The position numbers were made by a program, and so were the translations under genes. Positions 1-11,139 of a stretch of DNA of 64,000 nucleotides are shown here, piece after piece. The notes under the pieces were generated by a model. That model was not told the DNA's origin and did no database searches. It saw only the letters and a list, made by a program, of their open reading frames with translations. Position 1 is the stretch's first letter; each line of letters opens with the position of its first letter. This DNA is from Fasciolopsis buskii (Eukaryota; Platyhelminthes; Trematoda; Plagiorchiida; Fasciolidae): assembly GCA_008360955.1 (NCBI GenBank), contig LUCM01008282.1, positions 98,479 through 162,478 on the forward strand, read 5' to 3'.

Positions 1-329
1 GAAGGCAAATGGCACAGTAAAATGTAGCTTCAGCGCTCGGTGTAGTCGGACTAATCAACCAATCAAGAACAGCGCCACGAAGGAGCAAGGATGCTTAACA
101 CCGTGTACTTAATGGATTGATATGCAATCTACCAATTAGGCCATTTCAAATTATCTTTATATAATTGTGTTAGCAGCTAATATGCACACTTGTTATCGTG
201 TACTTGCGCTATTTTTTGTTAGTTGCCCATGTGCCCAAACGTCCTGGAACTTTTGCCTCTCTCTAGGTGTTCAAGTTTTACGACTGGCTCCGTATTCCGG
301 AGCCGTCGGCAGACGAAATGGGTTGGATG
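1..329. repeat. First half of duplicated segment, copy 1
   Basis: These bases recur at 3381-3709 (offset 3380), with no difference found by eye. In copy 1 this half is separated from its partner half (1673-2124) by 1,343 bp that copy 2 lacks. The copy may extend left of the window. No protein family is recognised in it; the short open frame at 167-349 is simply repeated in copy 2. Confidence 0.9.
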
Positions 330-1672
330 TATATATCTCCTGCATCTAACCACGAAGACTGGATCTGAAGTTTAAAGTTTCAGTATCGCATTCGGAAGAA
401 GAATAAGAAATGGTATTTTAGCCGACAAAAAGGCTCTTTCTAAACGGCGGAATTTTTTTCATCCAAAGATGAAAACAGAACTACGGATTCCTGAAATTCC
501 TGTCGACCTAGCATTTCCGAATACGGAAGATTTCATTTGTTGAGTTCGGAACCGAACATGATAGTTCGTGAATTCATTCTTTGCTGAAACCGCATGAGTT
601 TATAACCGCTCATTTGGCGAGATTTGCTGGAGATACAACAAGGCGGGGGCCGATTGACCATCGGTGTTATTCATCCGGAGATTCAAACGAGGCCCCGTAT
701 TTCCGAAGGCTTGATCTTCTGATCAGTTATGCTGTGGAATCCCAGGTGCCCGCTTGGAACATTTGTTTATTCATCTCCAATTCTTCCGACAAATGTTCGT
801 CATCATTGTCCCGTGTCACATCGCGGATCTTTCAACGGTCGTCATTGGCATCTCGAAAATTATACTTTAAGTTATCGCACTAGGTAAAACGTTGTCCAGG
901 AATACGAAGGAAATCAAGTTGGTTCAAAACAACCGGGAGATTGGGAAAACGAAATCAAAAGCCACTTTGTAGCAAATAGCACAAATCCACCCGGAGCCAT
1001 TTAATCCCAATTTGCTCACAATGAAAACACTGTAAGTTTTTGCATAAATCTTGTCATCGTTCATCGGTAGAATCGAATTTGTCTTCGGATGAATCGAAAT
1101 TTTAGCAATGCCTATGTTCGTCCAGCTTACCTAGGAGGCCACATTGAGGGACATTGTCGGACAGTTTGCCTAACCGGTACTCGTCGTGCCAATTCGGAAT
1201 GCTCAGGGGCTTCGATAGAAAAGTCAATTTGATAAAGTGAACTGCCTCATGTTAACCTTATTATAATTTGCAATGCTGATGAATTTGGGAATGTTTTCAA
1301 CGCATTTGGTTCTTTGAAACAAAAAAAGAATGTTTCAAATAAAATACAATGTGCAATTTTACGTGACCTATCAAAAAACCAAGCCGTCCGACCGCTGAGT
1401 TTGAAATACGTGCAACTGATTTCGTAAATTCCACGACTAGTTTTTGACGGAACGGCGACATGTTTGTACGCAAAAAGTTATACGATGTAATACATTGCAA
1501 TATAACACAGTACAACCGGTCATTTTGCTTTCTTGTTCTCCTAGGCTATAGAATAACGCATTTTCGTTAGAAAATATAACTTTCGTTTCAGTCACTGCAG
1601 AAAAAGAAGCTCAAAGAGGTGGCCTGTTCTCAATTAATCTGGTACCAAATCGCATTCTAGCCCCAAGGCATG
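330..1672. other. 1.34 kb present only in duplicate copy 1
   Basis: This stretch is missing from the second copy at 3709/3710. Its edges share the trinucleotide ATG, so the junction looks like a microhomology deletion or an insertion. Shifting the edges to begin with GT makes the segment end in AT, so it does not fit a canonical GT-AG intron. A 100-codon open frame at 581-883 resembles no family I know. I see no tRNA-like box and no retroelement motif. Confidence 0.6.
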
Positions 1673-2124
1673 GTCACTGTGACTCATCTTCTTTTACCAT
1701 AATCAGACGATGTCCTTTCGCAAGCAATGCCAACATTTTTCTCAGCCAAGCCATTAAGATCCTAAATTTAGCAGTGTAATCGTTTAGTCGTATGCTTGGG
1801 TTCGCTGATTTGCGTTCTGTTCTCCAGTCTCTGGGAGCTGAAGATCTAGCGGGATTTCCAGTTTTGTTTTTTGTTGTTCGTTGTCTTTTTTGATTGATTG
1901 GGTAAATCGCCAAGGTTGTTCCATTGCGGAAGCTAGGAATATGGAGGAAGCCAACCTTTGTCTTCAGTGTAGCCTGTGAAATTTGCCTAGTGTGCTCCAT
2001 TTGTCTTCCCTCTTAGATATTACCGAGCTGGTCCACCGGTTACACATTCTACTCTTCTTTGCCTGTTTCGCCTAAGTTCGAAATCAAAAGTTGACGGCCA
2101 AAGCCAAGCATACGATTCCTCGTT
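1673..2124. repeat. Second half of duplicated segment, copy 1
   Basis: It recurs at 3710-4161 (offset 2037), with no difference found by eye. The match stops exactly at the single N at 2125. On the minus strand both copies hold the same 108-codon open frame (1674-2000 and 3711-4037), which is lysine/arginine-rich and unrecognised. It could be a transposon ORF fragment or chance. Confidence 0.9.
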
Positions 2125-2125
2125 N
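2125..2125. other. Single ambiguous base at end of duplication
   Basis: An isolated N sits precisely where the two duplicate copies stop matching. This suggests an assembly join or a heterozygous consensus conflict rather than a random miscall. Confidence 0.7.
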
Positions 2126-2721
2126 AAATGAATGCGTTCAAACGAATACTTATGCAAAAAACGGTAAGGTAGCAAAAAATATATTTTGGGATTTTGATGG
2201 TAAAACATGAATTTAGTTTATCTGTTTGATATTTCCAGAATGGTCGTCCAATGTGCCTTCATTATTCTTGCACTAATTCGCCAATGAAATCATCGGAACG
2301 TACCAATCAAAGCTAATCCGTGGAGCACGGGTTTAGACAAAACTGTCGGTCGATTGTTCGATATACGAAATTTTATAAATCCATCATTTCTGGTAGCAGA
2401 ATGTGCCAAATTTGTCAAACGTATTGACACAGTAAAAGTTCTATTTAATCTGTCTAAATCAACAGCGAATGTAAAATTACACGGCTCTCGGCATCTCGAG
2501 TGGCTCGACTGTGGTACTTGTTTATTTGTAGACGAAAAATATAGATCACGTCATTGCATTACTTATATTCGTAGACAGTAACAAATGGGTACAACACACA
2601 GTAGTTCAAGCGCACGGTCTTCACGAAAACTAACGGTAGTTTCACTCGACAGTAGTCTATGCAGCCGAATAAATCCATCCTAGATAGGCCAACTGTCAAA
2701 CATCCTGCCTAGCTGATTGAT
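2126..2721. other. No recognised feature
   Basis: The stretch is AT-rich with only short open frames and no recognisable domain, tRNA-like box or tandem repeat. Confidence 0.5.
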
Positions 2722-2908
2722 ATGATGTCTTTTTATGTTTTTTTATCTGCTTCCTTCCCTTTCTTATTATTCGCAACAAAAAGAAGGCGGCCTTGCCCAT
2801 CAGAGGGCTGCCAAGTAGGGACAGTGGAGACCGGTGGAAGGATTCGAACATGCGACCACCACTTCCGGACGCCACAACGTTATCTGTTTGATCAACGCCG
2901 ACCACATC
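2722..2908 (-). mobile_element. SINE-1 (tRNA-derived), minus strand
   Basis: Read on the minus strand, a degraded tRNA-like head with box B (GGTTCGAATCC-type; here ATTCGAAC on the plus strand near 2840) is followed by the family body (CCCT-ACTTGGCAGCCCTCTG and a GGCCGCCTTC-like segment) and an AT-rich tail with AAGGAAG-AGATAAA near 2730-2760. The head is diverged, so this is an old copy. Confidence 0.75.
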
Positions 2909-3380
2909 GATCCGGGGGTTGTTAACGTGTTTATGCGTAACATGCATATGATCAGTGCTATCCCGAGAGCGGTTGGAACTGACTAGGTCCGGGGTGTCTG
3001 AAAGAGGAAAACGAGTTCATTTGGTATTTGGTATTATTCTCACCTAGTGGGATTATTTTCACCAGATGGTGTTAGCCATTTTGCGTCGTATGTCAATTTA
3101 ATATCGCAAGCTACGGGTGAAATGCTTCAAAAGCATGTTTTTAGGGATAAATCTGAAATAACTTTCGTCCTGGGTATCTATCCCGAAAGGAATAAAAACA
3201 ACTCCTTTTTCTCAACACGGGAATGAATCCGCTTGCCCGGTCTATTTTGAAACCTACCGTCTCACTGAACAAAGTTACAATGCAGGATGCAGGGCTTCAG
3301 TCAGACATGGACGAAATGATTCGCTATTCTCTCCCAAACAAACCTCTTGTGAATTGAAATTGTATCCGGCCGTCAGTTTG
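2909..3380. other. No recognised feature
   Basis: This lies between a SINE-1 copy and the second duplicate copy. Nothing coding or repetitive is recognised. Confidence 0.5.
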
Positions 3381-4161
3381 GAAGGCAAATGGCACAGTAA
3401 AATGTAGCTTCAGCGCTCGGTGTAGTCGGACTAATCAACCAATCAAGAACAGCGCCACGAAGGAGCAAGGATGCTTAACACCGTGTACTTAATGGATTGA
3501 TATGCAATCTACCAATTAGGCCATTTCAAATTATCTTTATATAATTGTGTTAGCAGCTAATATGCACACTTGTTATCGTGTACTTGCGCTATTTTTTGTT
3601 AGTTGCCCATGTGCCCAAACGTCCTGGAACTTTTGCCTCTCTCTAGGTGTTCAAGTTTTACGACTGGCTCCGTATTCCGGAGCCGTCGGCAGACGAAATG
3701 GGTTGGATGGTCACTGTGACTCATCTTCTTTTACCATAATCAGACGATGTCCTTTCGCAAGCAATGCCAACATTTTTCTCAGCCAAGCCATTAAGATCCT
3801 AAATTTAGCAGTGTAATCGTTTAGTCGTATGCTTGGGTTCGCTGATTTGCGTTCTGTTCTCCAGTCTCTGGGAGCTGAAGATCTAGCGGGATTTCCAGTT
3901 TTGTTTTTTGTTGTTCGTTGTCTTTTTTGATTGATTGGGTAAATCGCCAAGGTTGTTCCATTGCGGAAGCTAGGAATATGGAGGAAGCCAACCTTTGTCT
4001 TCAGTGTAGCCTGTGAAATTTGCCTAGTGTGCTCCATTTGTCTTCCCTCTTAGATATTACCGAGCTGGTCCACCGGTTACACATTCTACTCTTCTTTGCC
4101 TGTTTCGCCTAAGTTCGAAATCAAAAGTTGACGGCCAAAGCCAAGCATACGATTCCTCGTT
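3381..4161. repeat. Duplicated segment, copy 2 (internally deleted)
   Basis: It equals 1-329 joined directly to 1673-2124. The joint at 3709/3710 carries the shared ATG. With no visible divergence, the two copies are either a very young duplication or two haplotypes assembled in tandem. Confidence 0.9.
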
Positions 4162-5969
4162 GGTTTCATTTGTGTTCCTTAGTCTCGTCTTATGGTGCTG
4201 TTCGTTGCCTACACAAATCTCCTGGTAAGATCTAAGCGTGAACCAAGCACGCTTACGAGGATTTAAGTTTGTCACTCAAAAAGCACCGTGATTATCACCA
4301 TCACCATCATTGTCACCAACATTACGATGTTCGCACTCCTCCTCCTCATCCTCCTCCTCCTCATCATAACCATCATGGGCATCACCATTATAAACGTCAT
4401 GCGTTCCGTCAGCCGCGTGGCGTGTTTTCTTTGCACAAACGTTAACTCGGTTATCGCATCGCTGTGGCCCTAACGTGCTATTGTATAAACAACTATCCAA
4501 ATGACCTTAAATATACAAAACTATCGGTGAGTTAATGAGAGAGCGAGAGAGACCAGTGTGTTTGTCAATGGGACAATCTGTACGCATACACACACCCACG
4601 AATACACACGAACAGCGTTATTTTTTGATCGATTTCCACACTTAATTATGGTTTTCGTAGGGAATTTACGCGACTGGATGTTTTTTGCTTCTAGAAAAAG
4701 CTTTGATTGTCAGTCGTAACAAGAGGGTACCGCCAAAGCGCGTCAAGGAAATACTTTAGACTTTCGTTAGTTCCAAACTCACATTAGAATTCATCAATCC
4801 TGTGCGAATTTTTGCGACGAAAACGTCCAGTACTTTATGGATACGAAAGTTTTGGTAATCAGCAGGCGGGCTGTGATGATAATCTCATTTGTTCGACAAT
4901 GTAAAGATCATTACGGTCTACTCGTTTTTTCGGCCTATGCTCCGAGCTGTGCTGGTTGGAAGATTCACCCACCGATCTGCCTCAGTGAGAATTCCGATAA
5001 TATATACCTGTGGAATACATAGGACTAAAATGCATACATATAAAACCAAGCAAAGTATATATATATATGTGTGTGTGCGGTAATAATCAGTGAGTGTTCT
5101 CATCATTTCGCAATGCCTTTAACGGATTGGCATTAAATAGCTGAACTAAATCAATCGCCGGAAAGGTCAACCATTGTTAGTGAACACTGGATTAAGCGAT
5201 GTTTCTTGAATAGCATGTGTTCTGCACTGTTGCTTGTCACATGTTGCAGGCTGAAATTCCGCATCGCGGAAAACAGAGCGGTACAACGATGAATTTCAAA
5301 CCTTCCGGCACACAAAGAATGGGTGTCCACAAAATGTACGATCAATTCACAAATTTTCTAACAGATTTGTCATCACGCAGTATAAGTCCAACCCTGGTAA
5401 CTGTGACATGAACATGAGAATGGATCCGGTATTACCGTCTGGTCATTGAGCAGCGTGATTGAACTCAACTTTTTCCCGTTCATTGGGAATGATTAGCGAA
5501 AACTCATGGTGGTTGCATTATGATTTTCCCATGCCGAGATCGGCATACTTATGCAGAGTCCGATTAATACGTTCACAATGTGGAATTATAACAGTGGTTT
5601 CTTCGTGGAAATAGATAAGAGATATTGTGAAGAGTTCATAACACTGCGAAAAATAGATCAGGTTCTGCTCGAGCCAAAGAGGCCGTTAGCGCTATTCCAT
5701 ACAGCAGATGATGAAATTAGAAAACTCTCTAGGTCCATGGAATGATGTTTCGTGAAATTTAAACCTAATAATCCTTATGGGTTTAGCAAGTTCATAATGT
5801 GTTATCGCTGCCATTTTCAAGGTCAAAATTGGGTTGGCAACACGGAAATTGACTAGTTCCCTATAGATATATTACTCACATTAGAACTGTCATAGTCAAC
5901 GACCAAAGGCTAACGACCGACGCTAGCAGTCGTTTGCTTTATCGTTGTTGGCAGGCAGTGATGTATTAC
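4162..5969. other. Non-coding stretch with simple repeats
   Basis: No gene is recognised. It contains an imperfect CAT/CTC-rich tract at about 4284-4395, which makes acidic or histidine-rich translations that are not evidence of coding, and a TA/TG tract at about 5057-5080. Confidence 0.55.
4284..4395. repeat. Imperfect CAT/CTC trinucleotide tract
   Basis: Runs of ATCACCATC, CTCCTCCTC and CATCAT units are interspersed without a constant period. Confidence 0.7.
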
Positions 5970-6149
5970 CATCTTTTATCTCTTTAATTCATTTATTGAT
6001 GAATTAATAGTATACATCATTTTTCAGAAAGGGGGGCCGCGGCCAGCAGAGAACTACCAAGTGGGGAAGTTGACCGGCGGTGGAAGGACTCGAACTCGCG
6101 ACCTTTGCGTCCAAACGCCACGACCTTATTCCCTTGGCCACCGCCGGCC
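5970..6149 (-). mobile_element. SINE-1, well preserved, minus strand
   Basis: On the minus strand the copy starts with CCGGCGGTGGCCAAGGGAAT (acceptor half plus box A TGGCCAAGGG). It continues through a box B region (plus-strand GACTCGAACTCG), closes the acceptor with CCACCGCCGG, then runs through the body (CCCCACTTGG, GCGGCC) into a tail ending in TTAAAGAGATAAAAG on the minus strand. It lies directly downstream of the histone H1 pseudogene tail. Confidence 0.85.
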
Positions 6150-6159
6150 AAGTGGCTCT

Positions 6160-6605
6160 ATAGAGGGTCGTGAACTAGTTCTCCTGAGTAGCAGCCCTAA
6201 CTGCCTGATTCCCGAAAGTGGGAATTTCTTCCTTTTAGGAGCCGAATTCGTCGGTGGCATCTTGGAAATCTGCGGTTTGTTCGGCGCCGCCTTTTTGCAT
6301 TCAAGGTCTTAGGGTTAACTGCAGTCTTGGCCTTAGTCTTATCAGGTTTCTTTGCAGCCTTGGGCATTTTGGGGGTAGTAAATTTTTTAATTTTGGGTGC
6401 CTTCGGCTTCTTCGCGTGATCGGCTTGTGTTCAGCTGTCTGATTCTCGCCCAATTTGAAGCGACCCGAGGTTCCTTTGCCCTCCGTGTCTACACGAACCA
6501 AGATGCCTTTCGCCACCGTGTGGACGATGCCACGGGGTCTATGGGGACCGAGTTTCGCGATATCAACCTTGTAGTTGGCGAAGAGGAAGTTTGTATTGCA
6601 CCGCA
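6160..6605 (-). pseudogene. Histone H1 pseudogene, globular-domain end and tail
   Basis: Linker histone H1 binds nucleosomal linker DNA through a winged-helix globular domain and a lysine-rich tail. Reading the minus strand from 6605, the translation gives FANYKVDIAKLG, then AKGILVRVDTEGKG and TSGRFKLGE, the diagnostic second half of the H1 globular domain. After a frameshift near 6420 the tail reads AKKPKAPKIKKF, then KMPKAAKKPDKTKAK, a typical H1 C-terminus. Another shift near 6290 restores a basic segment (SAPKRKKFPL). At least two frameshifts make it a pseudogene. The N-terminal part is at 9200-9367; the intervening LINE separates them. The remaining sequence reaches the SINE at 6149. It could be a decayed gene or a processed copy; no poly(A) tract survives to decide. 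Confidence 0.78.
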
Positions 6606-9198
6606 TAAACATTTGCGTGCAACCAATAAAATATGAGTATAAAAATGAAATGGAGAAAAAAAACTTGAATAGAATACACTAATCGCCTAGTAAAAAACAC
6701 TTCAAAGAACTCATCCAGGAATAATCATAGAACAATCTTACAGGTACCTCAGGAACTCGGCTGAAACCCGGTCACGATTTGTCAAAATGCGTGCTAAATA
6801 TGGGACAGTAGAGCTCCTATGGATACTGATTCTAGAGGGTATGGAACGAAAAGTGGATCTCGTAGAAATATGAGAGTGACACTCTGAAAGATCAGTGTGC
6901 AGGGGATGCGTGGGATCAGAAAGAGTTTTGTGGACGAATTTCTCACATGCTGGTAAATGTTCATCACATAGACGAAGGGACAATTCACTTAGTGGTATGA
7001 AGGACACACGGCTAATAACTAATAGTCCCCGGGCGAAGAATTTTCAAATGTCTTTTAAGTAAACTTGGATATAAAACCGGAGAACAGTAAGCCAGGATTG
7101 GAAAAACACATTGATATACAAATCGGGAGATGGTGTTTTGTTCCACTTCGAAGTGTCGAAGCCTCCTGATTTGAAATGACAGCCATCAGAGATTCGTTAC
7201 ACAGGTAGAAATGTGAGTAGTCCACTTCAGATCCCTATCAATAGTAACTCCTAGATGGAAGACGTTTCGGATGAGTAGACTGACCGAGGGAGAGAGGACA
7301 GATGTTCGAAACATTTAGATGTGTTGAGATTTAAACCAGCTCGTGCAGAGAAATCATAAACAGAAGATAGGTTGTTGGAAGAAGTTGAAAAAGCATGATT
7401 GTTCGAAACGGCTTGAGAGAGGGCAACATCATCATCACACTTAAACAAATGACATGGGGAGCTAGTTGATGAGTCGTTGATGTAAGTAGAGAAGAGATTC
7501 GCTGAAAGAACAACACCCACTAGCACTCTCGACTTGTTAATCAACGGTTTTGAAGTTTTGCCGTCCATTCGTGTTAACTAGGTTTAGTTAATAAAGTAAT
7601 CAGACAGCCATGTTAAAAAGCGTGGAACATCCAAATGTTTGCAGTTTGTGGAGTAGAAGAGACCGTGAGACTGAATCAAATACCGACGAGTATTTTAGAA
7701 GTGGATATGTTCGATTTATAAGCAAACTGAGGAGGCTCGTCCGGAGGATACACCGAAGAACGCACGCGCTTACGCATAGCAAGCGCCGTCAGTTTGAGAC
7801 CAGAAGACGTCAAAGCGATGGAGCGAAAACGTTTTGCCAAAGCAGTGGAACTGATAGATTTTGGGATGTGAATAATAGTGACGGGTCTCCAACAGTCAGG
7901 GATAGAAGAAGAGAGTAATGACGAGTTAATGAGAGAAGTAAATGCATCCGTCAGAGCCACAGCACCATGCCTTAACAGAGCTGAGGGCAGTGTCACAACC
8001 AACCCCTGTGGCAATATTAGTGGTGCGGAGAATGTCGAGCATCTCTTCTCTGGAAAATTTTGTAACTGTCGTAACATCAAACTTTCCAAGTGGAAGAATG
8101 GATGGGAGCACGACTGATGCTGTCGACATCCGCAGAAGTGTTCGCATGCTTCTTCTTCTTCTTCTTCCCACACAACAATCGAATGCCTTGTCATAAGAAT
8201 CGATTGTTGTTGCCAGTCAAGCGCTGGCTGGCGAATGTCATGCCGATGCGTTGGATTTTCGCTTCTATTAGGCTGGAAATGTACAACACGCTTGAGTTAT
8301 TTCGAGATTTGTAGAAGTGTTCCTTCCTTCTTCTTTGTGATTTCAGTTTCCGAGTGGAGATCCGGCCATTTGAGACGAATAGTGTTTCTGACGGGCAGCA
8401 AATATCCGAGAATGCGTTGGGCAGTTTGTGATAACCCCATCCAGAATGGGGCCGTCTCTAGTGGTAGAAACGCAAAGATCAGTGAAATCAAACAGTCAAG
8501 GGTAGGGCTCGTGCGTGGTTGAATACACCCACGGTAATATGCAGATTATCCTCAAGAAGACGGACAATAAATGCTAAAAAATTGTCGAAAACGGATGCGA
8601 TATTTTGTTGCGAGCTAAATGGGTTAAACATGAATTCGTTATGATAGTGATGTTTTGACGAGAATACCTAGGATGGCACTGTATCACGAGACAGGCAATT
8701 CCGTTTGGCGAGCAGGTATAAACAACTTCGGGATTGCCAGACTAGGAGTTTATGTATGTTGCCACACCGCCTCCGTTCATCCTCTCGTCCGAAACTCTGT
8801 CCTGCCGATGGAGTTTGAAGCTGTCACTAGACGTGAGTATATCAGAGGTATCCGGGTTCAGCCACGTTTCTTGTATGCAGATGACGCACGTGTGAACGTG
8901 GATCGGTGATTCAAATGCCAGGACTAAATCCGACAGAACGGATGTTGGCACTTAACAATGTCGAAATGGACATCTTGGCTCGAAGGGTGCATTCAAGTGC
9001 TGCCTACCAGCCAGCCAACACGAGTCTCTTTTAGATCGACTAGAACATCGTTGAGGTGCAGCAATGCGTGATCCCAGTCCATGTTGAGAAATGATACGGT
9101 TTTTGAACAAAGTAGTTCCAAACGATTGCAGCGTCGAACAGAGACCACATTCTAACCAAATATCCGACAGCAACACGACGAAATAAGAATGACTCAGA
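6606..9198 (-). mobile_element. Degenerate CR1/jockey-type LINE inserted in histone H1
   Basis: A non-LTR retrotransposon relic lies on the minus strand. In order it shows: an AP-endonuclease part (about 8951-8742; VICIQETWLNPD and GGGVATYIN), a linker, reverse transcriptase motifs (about 8194-7676; SIPDCWRPVTIIHIPKS and FRSIALTSSGLKL), the catalytic box region (about 7450; KCDDDVAL, where families have xADD), and the C-terminal domain (7007-6738; DEHLPACEKFVHKTLSDP and VPYLARILTNRD). Frameshifts separate the blocks, so it is dead. Flanks read ATTGCACCGCAT (6595-6606) and ATTGCAGCGCAG (9199-9210), an 11-bp target duplication with one mismatch. ORF1 and the first part of the endonuclease are not recognised, so it is probably 5'-truncated. 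The copy at 25270-27722 shares its length and order. Confidence 0.85.
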
Positions 9199-9199
9199 A

Positions 9200-9367
9200 T
9201 TGCAGCGCAGCCAGTCAAAGGTCGCGCGTAGTAGTGAGGTTCCTTCATCATCCTCTTGCCGCAGTGATAGCAGCTTTCATCCTGTCGAAGACAAGCAGAT
9301 GCGTAGCCGGAGCCTTGAGGTTCGCGATCTTTGTCTCCTCAGCTGGAGCAATTACTGGTGCGCTCAT
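9200..9367 (-). pseudogene. Histone H1 pseudogene, N-terminal part
   Basis: From an ATG at 9367 on the minus strand the translation reads MSAPVIAPAEETK, then IANLKAPATHLLVFDRM and KAAITA. This is the characteristic start of fluke H1 (acidic/alanine leader, KAPATHPPV-like entry to the globular domain). A frameshift and two stops follow at about 9250; the other frame continues with GTSLL, corresponding to the G-S/T-S-L turn of the winged helix. The reading is then interrupted at the LINE boundary and resumes at 6605 with the remainder of the globular domain. This H1 assignment rests on pattern recognition, not on a search. Confidence 0.75.
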
Positions 9368-11139
9368 CGCCAGGGGACAACAGAAAGAATGCCGCACGAT
9401 AACCAGTCATTTGCAATACTAATATGAATCAAACCTAGACCGGTGCTTCATTTCGCGCGATTTTTACACAATGCTTCTATTTGGCTACAAATAAACATGT
9501 TCACAAATCCGATTGCAGAGTATCGTGTACGGGAGAAAATCACGAATTGCGAACAAACTGTAACGAGGAATGATTGAAGAAAAATCGGCCCGTCTCAGCA
9601 GAACGGGAGTCGATTAGGCAGATCATTTACTATGCTAGCATGTGCTGGACTGTCATAGAGCAGACAGATCGGGTCAACGGAACAGATGTCTGATCAGTGC
9701 ACACCAAATTCATTAGAAAAAAATCTCTACCTTTTCCACAACCAGCTGTTTATCTGTACATGTGTGCAGGATGAATGATAATCGAAGGAAACCACAAATT
9801 AGATAGCATAAAACTTCACTGGTCCTAACTGCAAATTAGCTCATGCACATAATCTGTTCTGACGTAAAATTCTTTGGTGATTTCCTTAATCATTGTCGAC
9901 ATTTTCCGGACATCAGGCAACGTGCAGTGTGGGACCATCTGTAGCATCCCCGGGCATGCAGAGATGCCTCATATCGTGTTCGGTCACTGAGATGGATGTT
10001 GCACGATTTCACCACCTCTGAGACGCATCTGGTAGAAGAAAAAAAACGACACCGTAGTTGGAAAGAATAATGACTTGTCCAGTTTAGGCGGACAGATTGC
10101 CGGTTGTCGATTGTTCGCGCAGTCTGTCGATCGTTTGATTAAATTGTCTGAGCCTTTATATGTGACGTTAGAAACGGAGAAGAAGATCGGAACTAAGTTA
10201 CGGTCCAAAACAGGGATCGGTAATTATTGTGGTTTGTGTATAATCACCGCAGATAAATACCACCTCCCAAATCCGTAAGCATAGTGGAGCCACTTCTTTT
10301 TTGACCGACGCGGCTTTCAATTAGGTAATCACATATGATTAGCCGTGTACCATATTGAAAATAAATCTGTCTGTCACTAAAAATATCATGAGCCGACAGA
10401 TATCATGTACGATGAGAACGAATCGATGCACCTGTCAAAAAAGCAAAAGCAATTCTCAGGTTCTAGCGGTTGCCGTAGGGCCAGTCACGCCTGAAATCGG
10501 TTTTAATGTTTCCGTTCATGAGAATAGGGATTCTCAACTACTTACTGATTGACAACGAAAGCAGACCTACCAAGGAGCAGAATTATCCCTGGTCGGGAAA
10601 ATTATTCAGACGAATCGATATTGAGCTCTTTTAGCATGATTCCTTGGAGGTTTGCATGTTCACGACAAATACGACCAATCAGGAGTTCCATTTATCGCTA
10701 AAAACAGTTTTGTAGAAGTAAATTTACTAATTTATTCAAGTACTTAGTCGACATTTTCCCATTTTTAGAGATACGACACCGGAGCCTTGACGAAAACAGT
10801 CAAAGTGAATCAGCTCGTGATAACTTCACGCCAGTTGGCATATCCAAAAATCTATTCCAGTTTGATTTTTAAAGATCAAGTCTTTCTGGCGTACTGTCAC
10901 TGACTGGGGAAAAAACAACAACAACGACGGAGCAGAGATCTCGGAGATATGGACAGCCCTAACATCATTAAGAAACAAGCATACCAAAGGTCACCGCGCT
11001 AGTTGACCCCACCACCACGGTGACGCATGACGTGGAAGACAACTAATCACTCACCTGACCCACATTTCAAAGCACACACATACACGAACACAACTAAACA
11101 TCAGTTGGCATGTGAACGTTCCCTCAGTCATTTGATTGT
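9368..11139. other. No recognised feature
   Basis: There are only short open frames, and no SINE boxes or retroelement motifs are seen. The left edge would be the upstream flank of the H1 pseudogene, but no promoter element can be supported. Confidence 0.5.

Noticed and set aside
330..1672. Intron removed in a retrocopy at 3381-4161
   Set aside because: With the microhomology shifted, the segment begins with GT but ends in AT, and the second copy is not otherwise poly(A)-terminated.
4276..4500. Acidic/low-complexity protein from the CAT/CTC tract
   Set aside because: The frames on both strands are products of the trinucleotide repeat and have no context.
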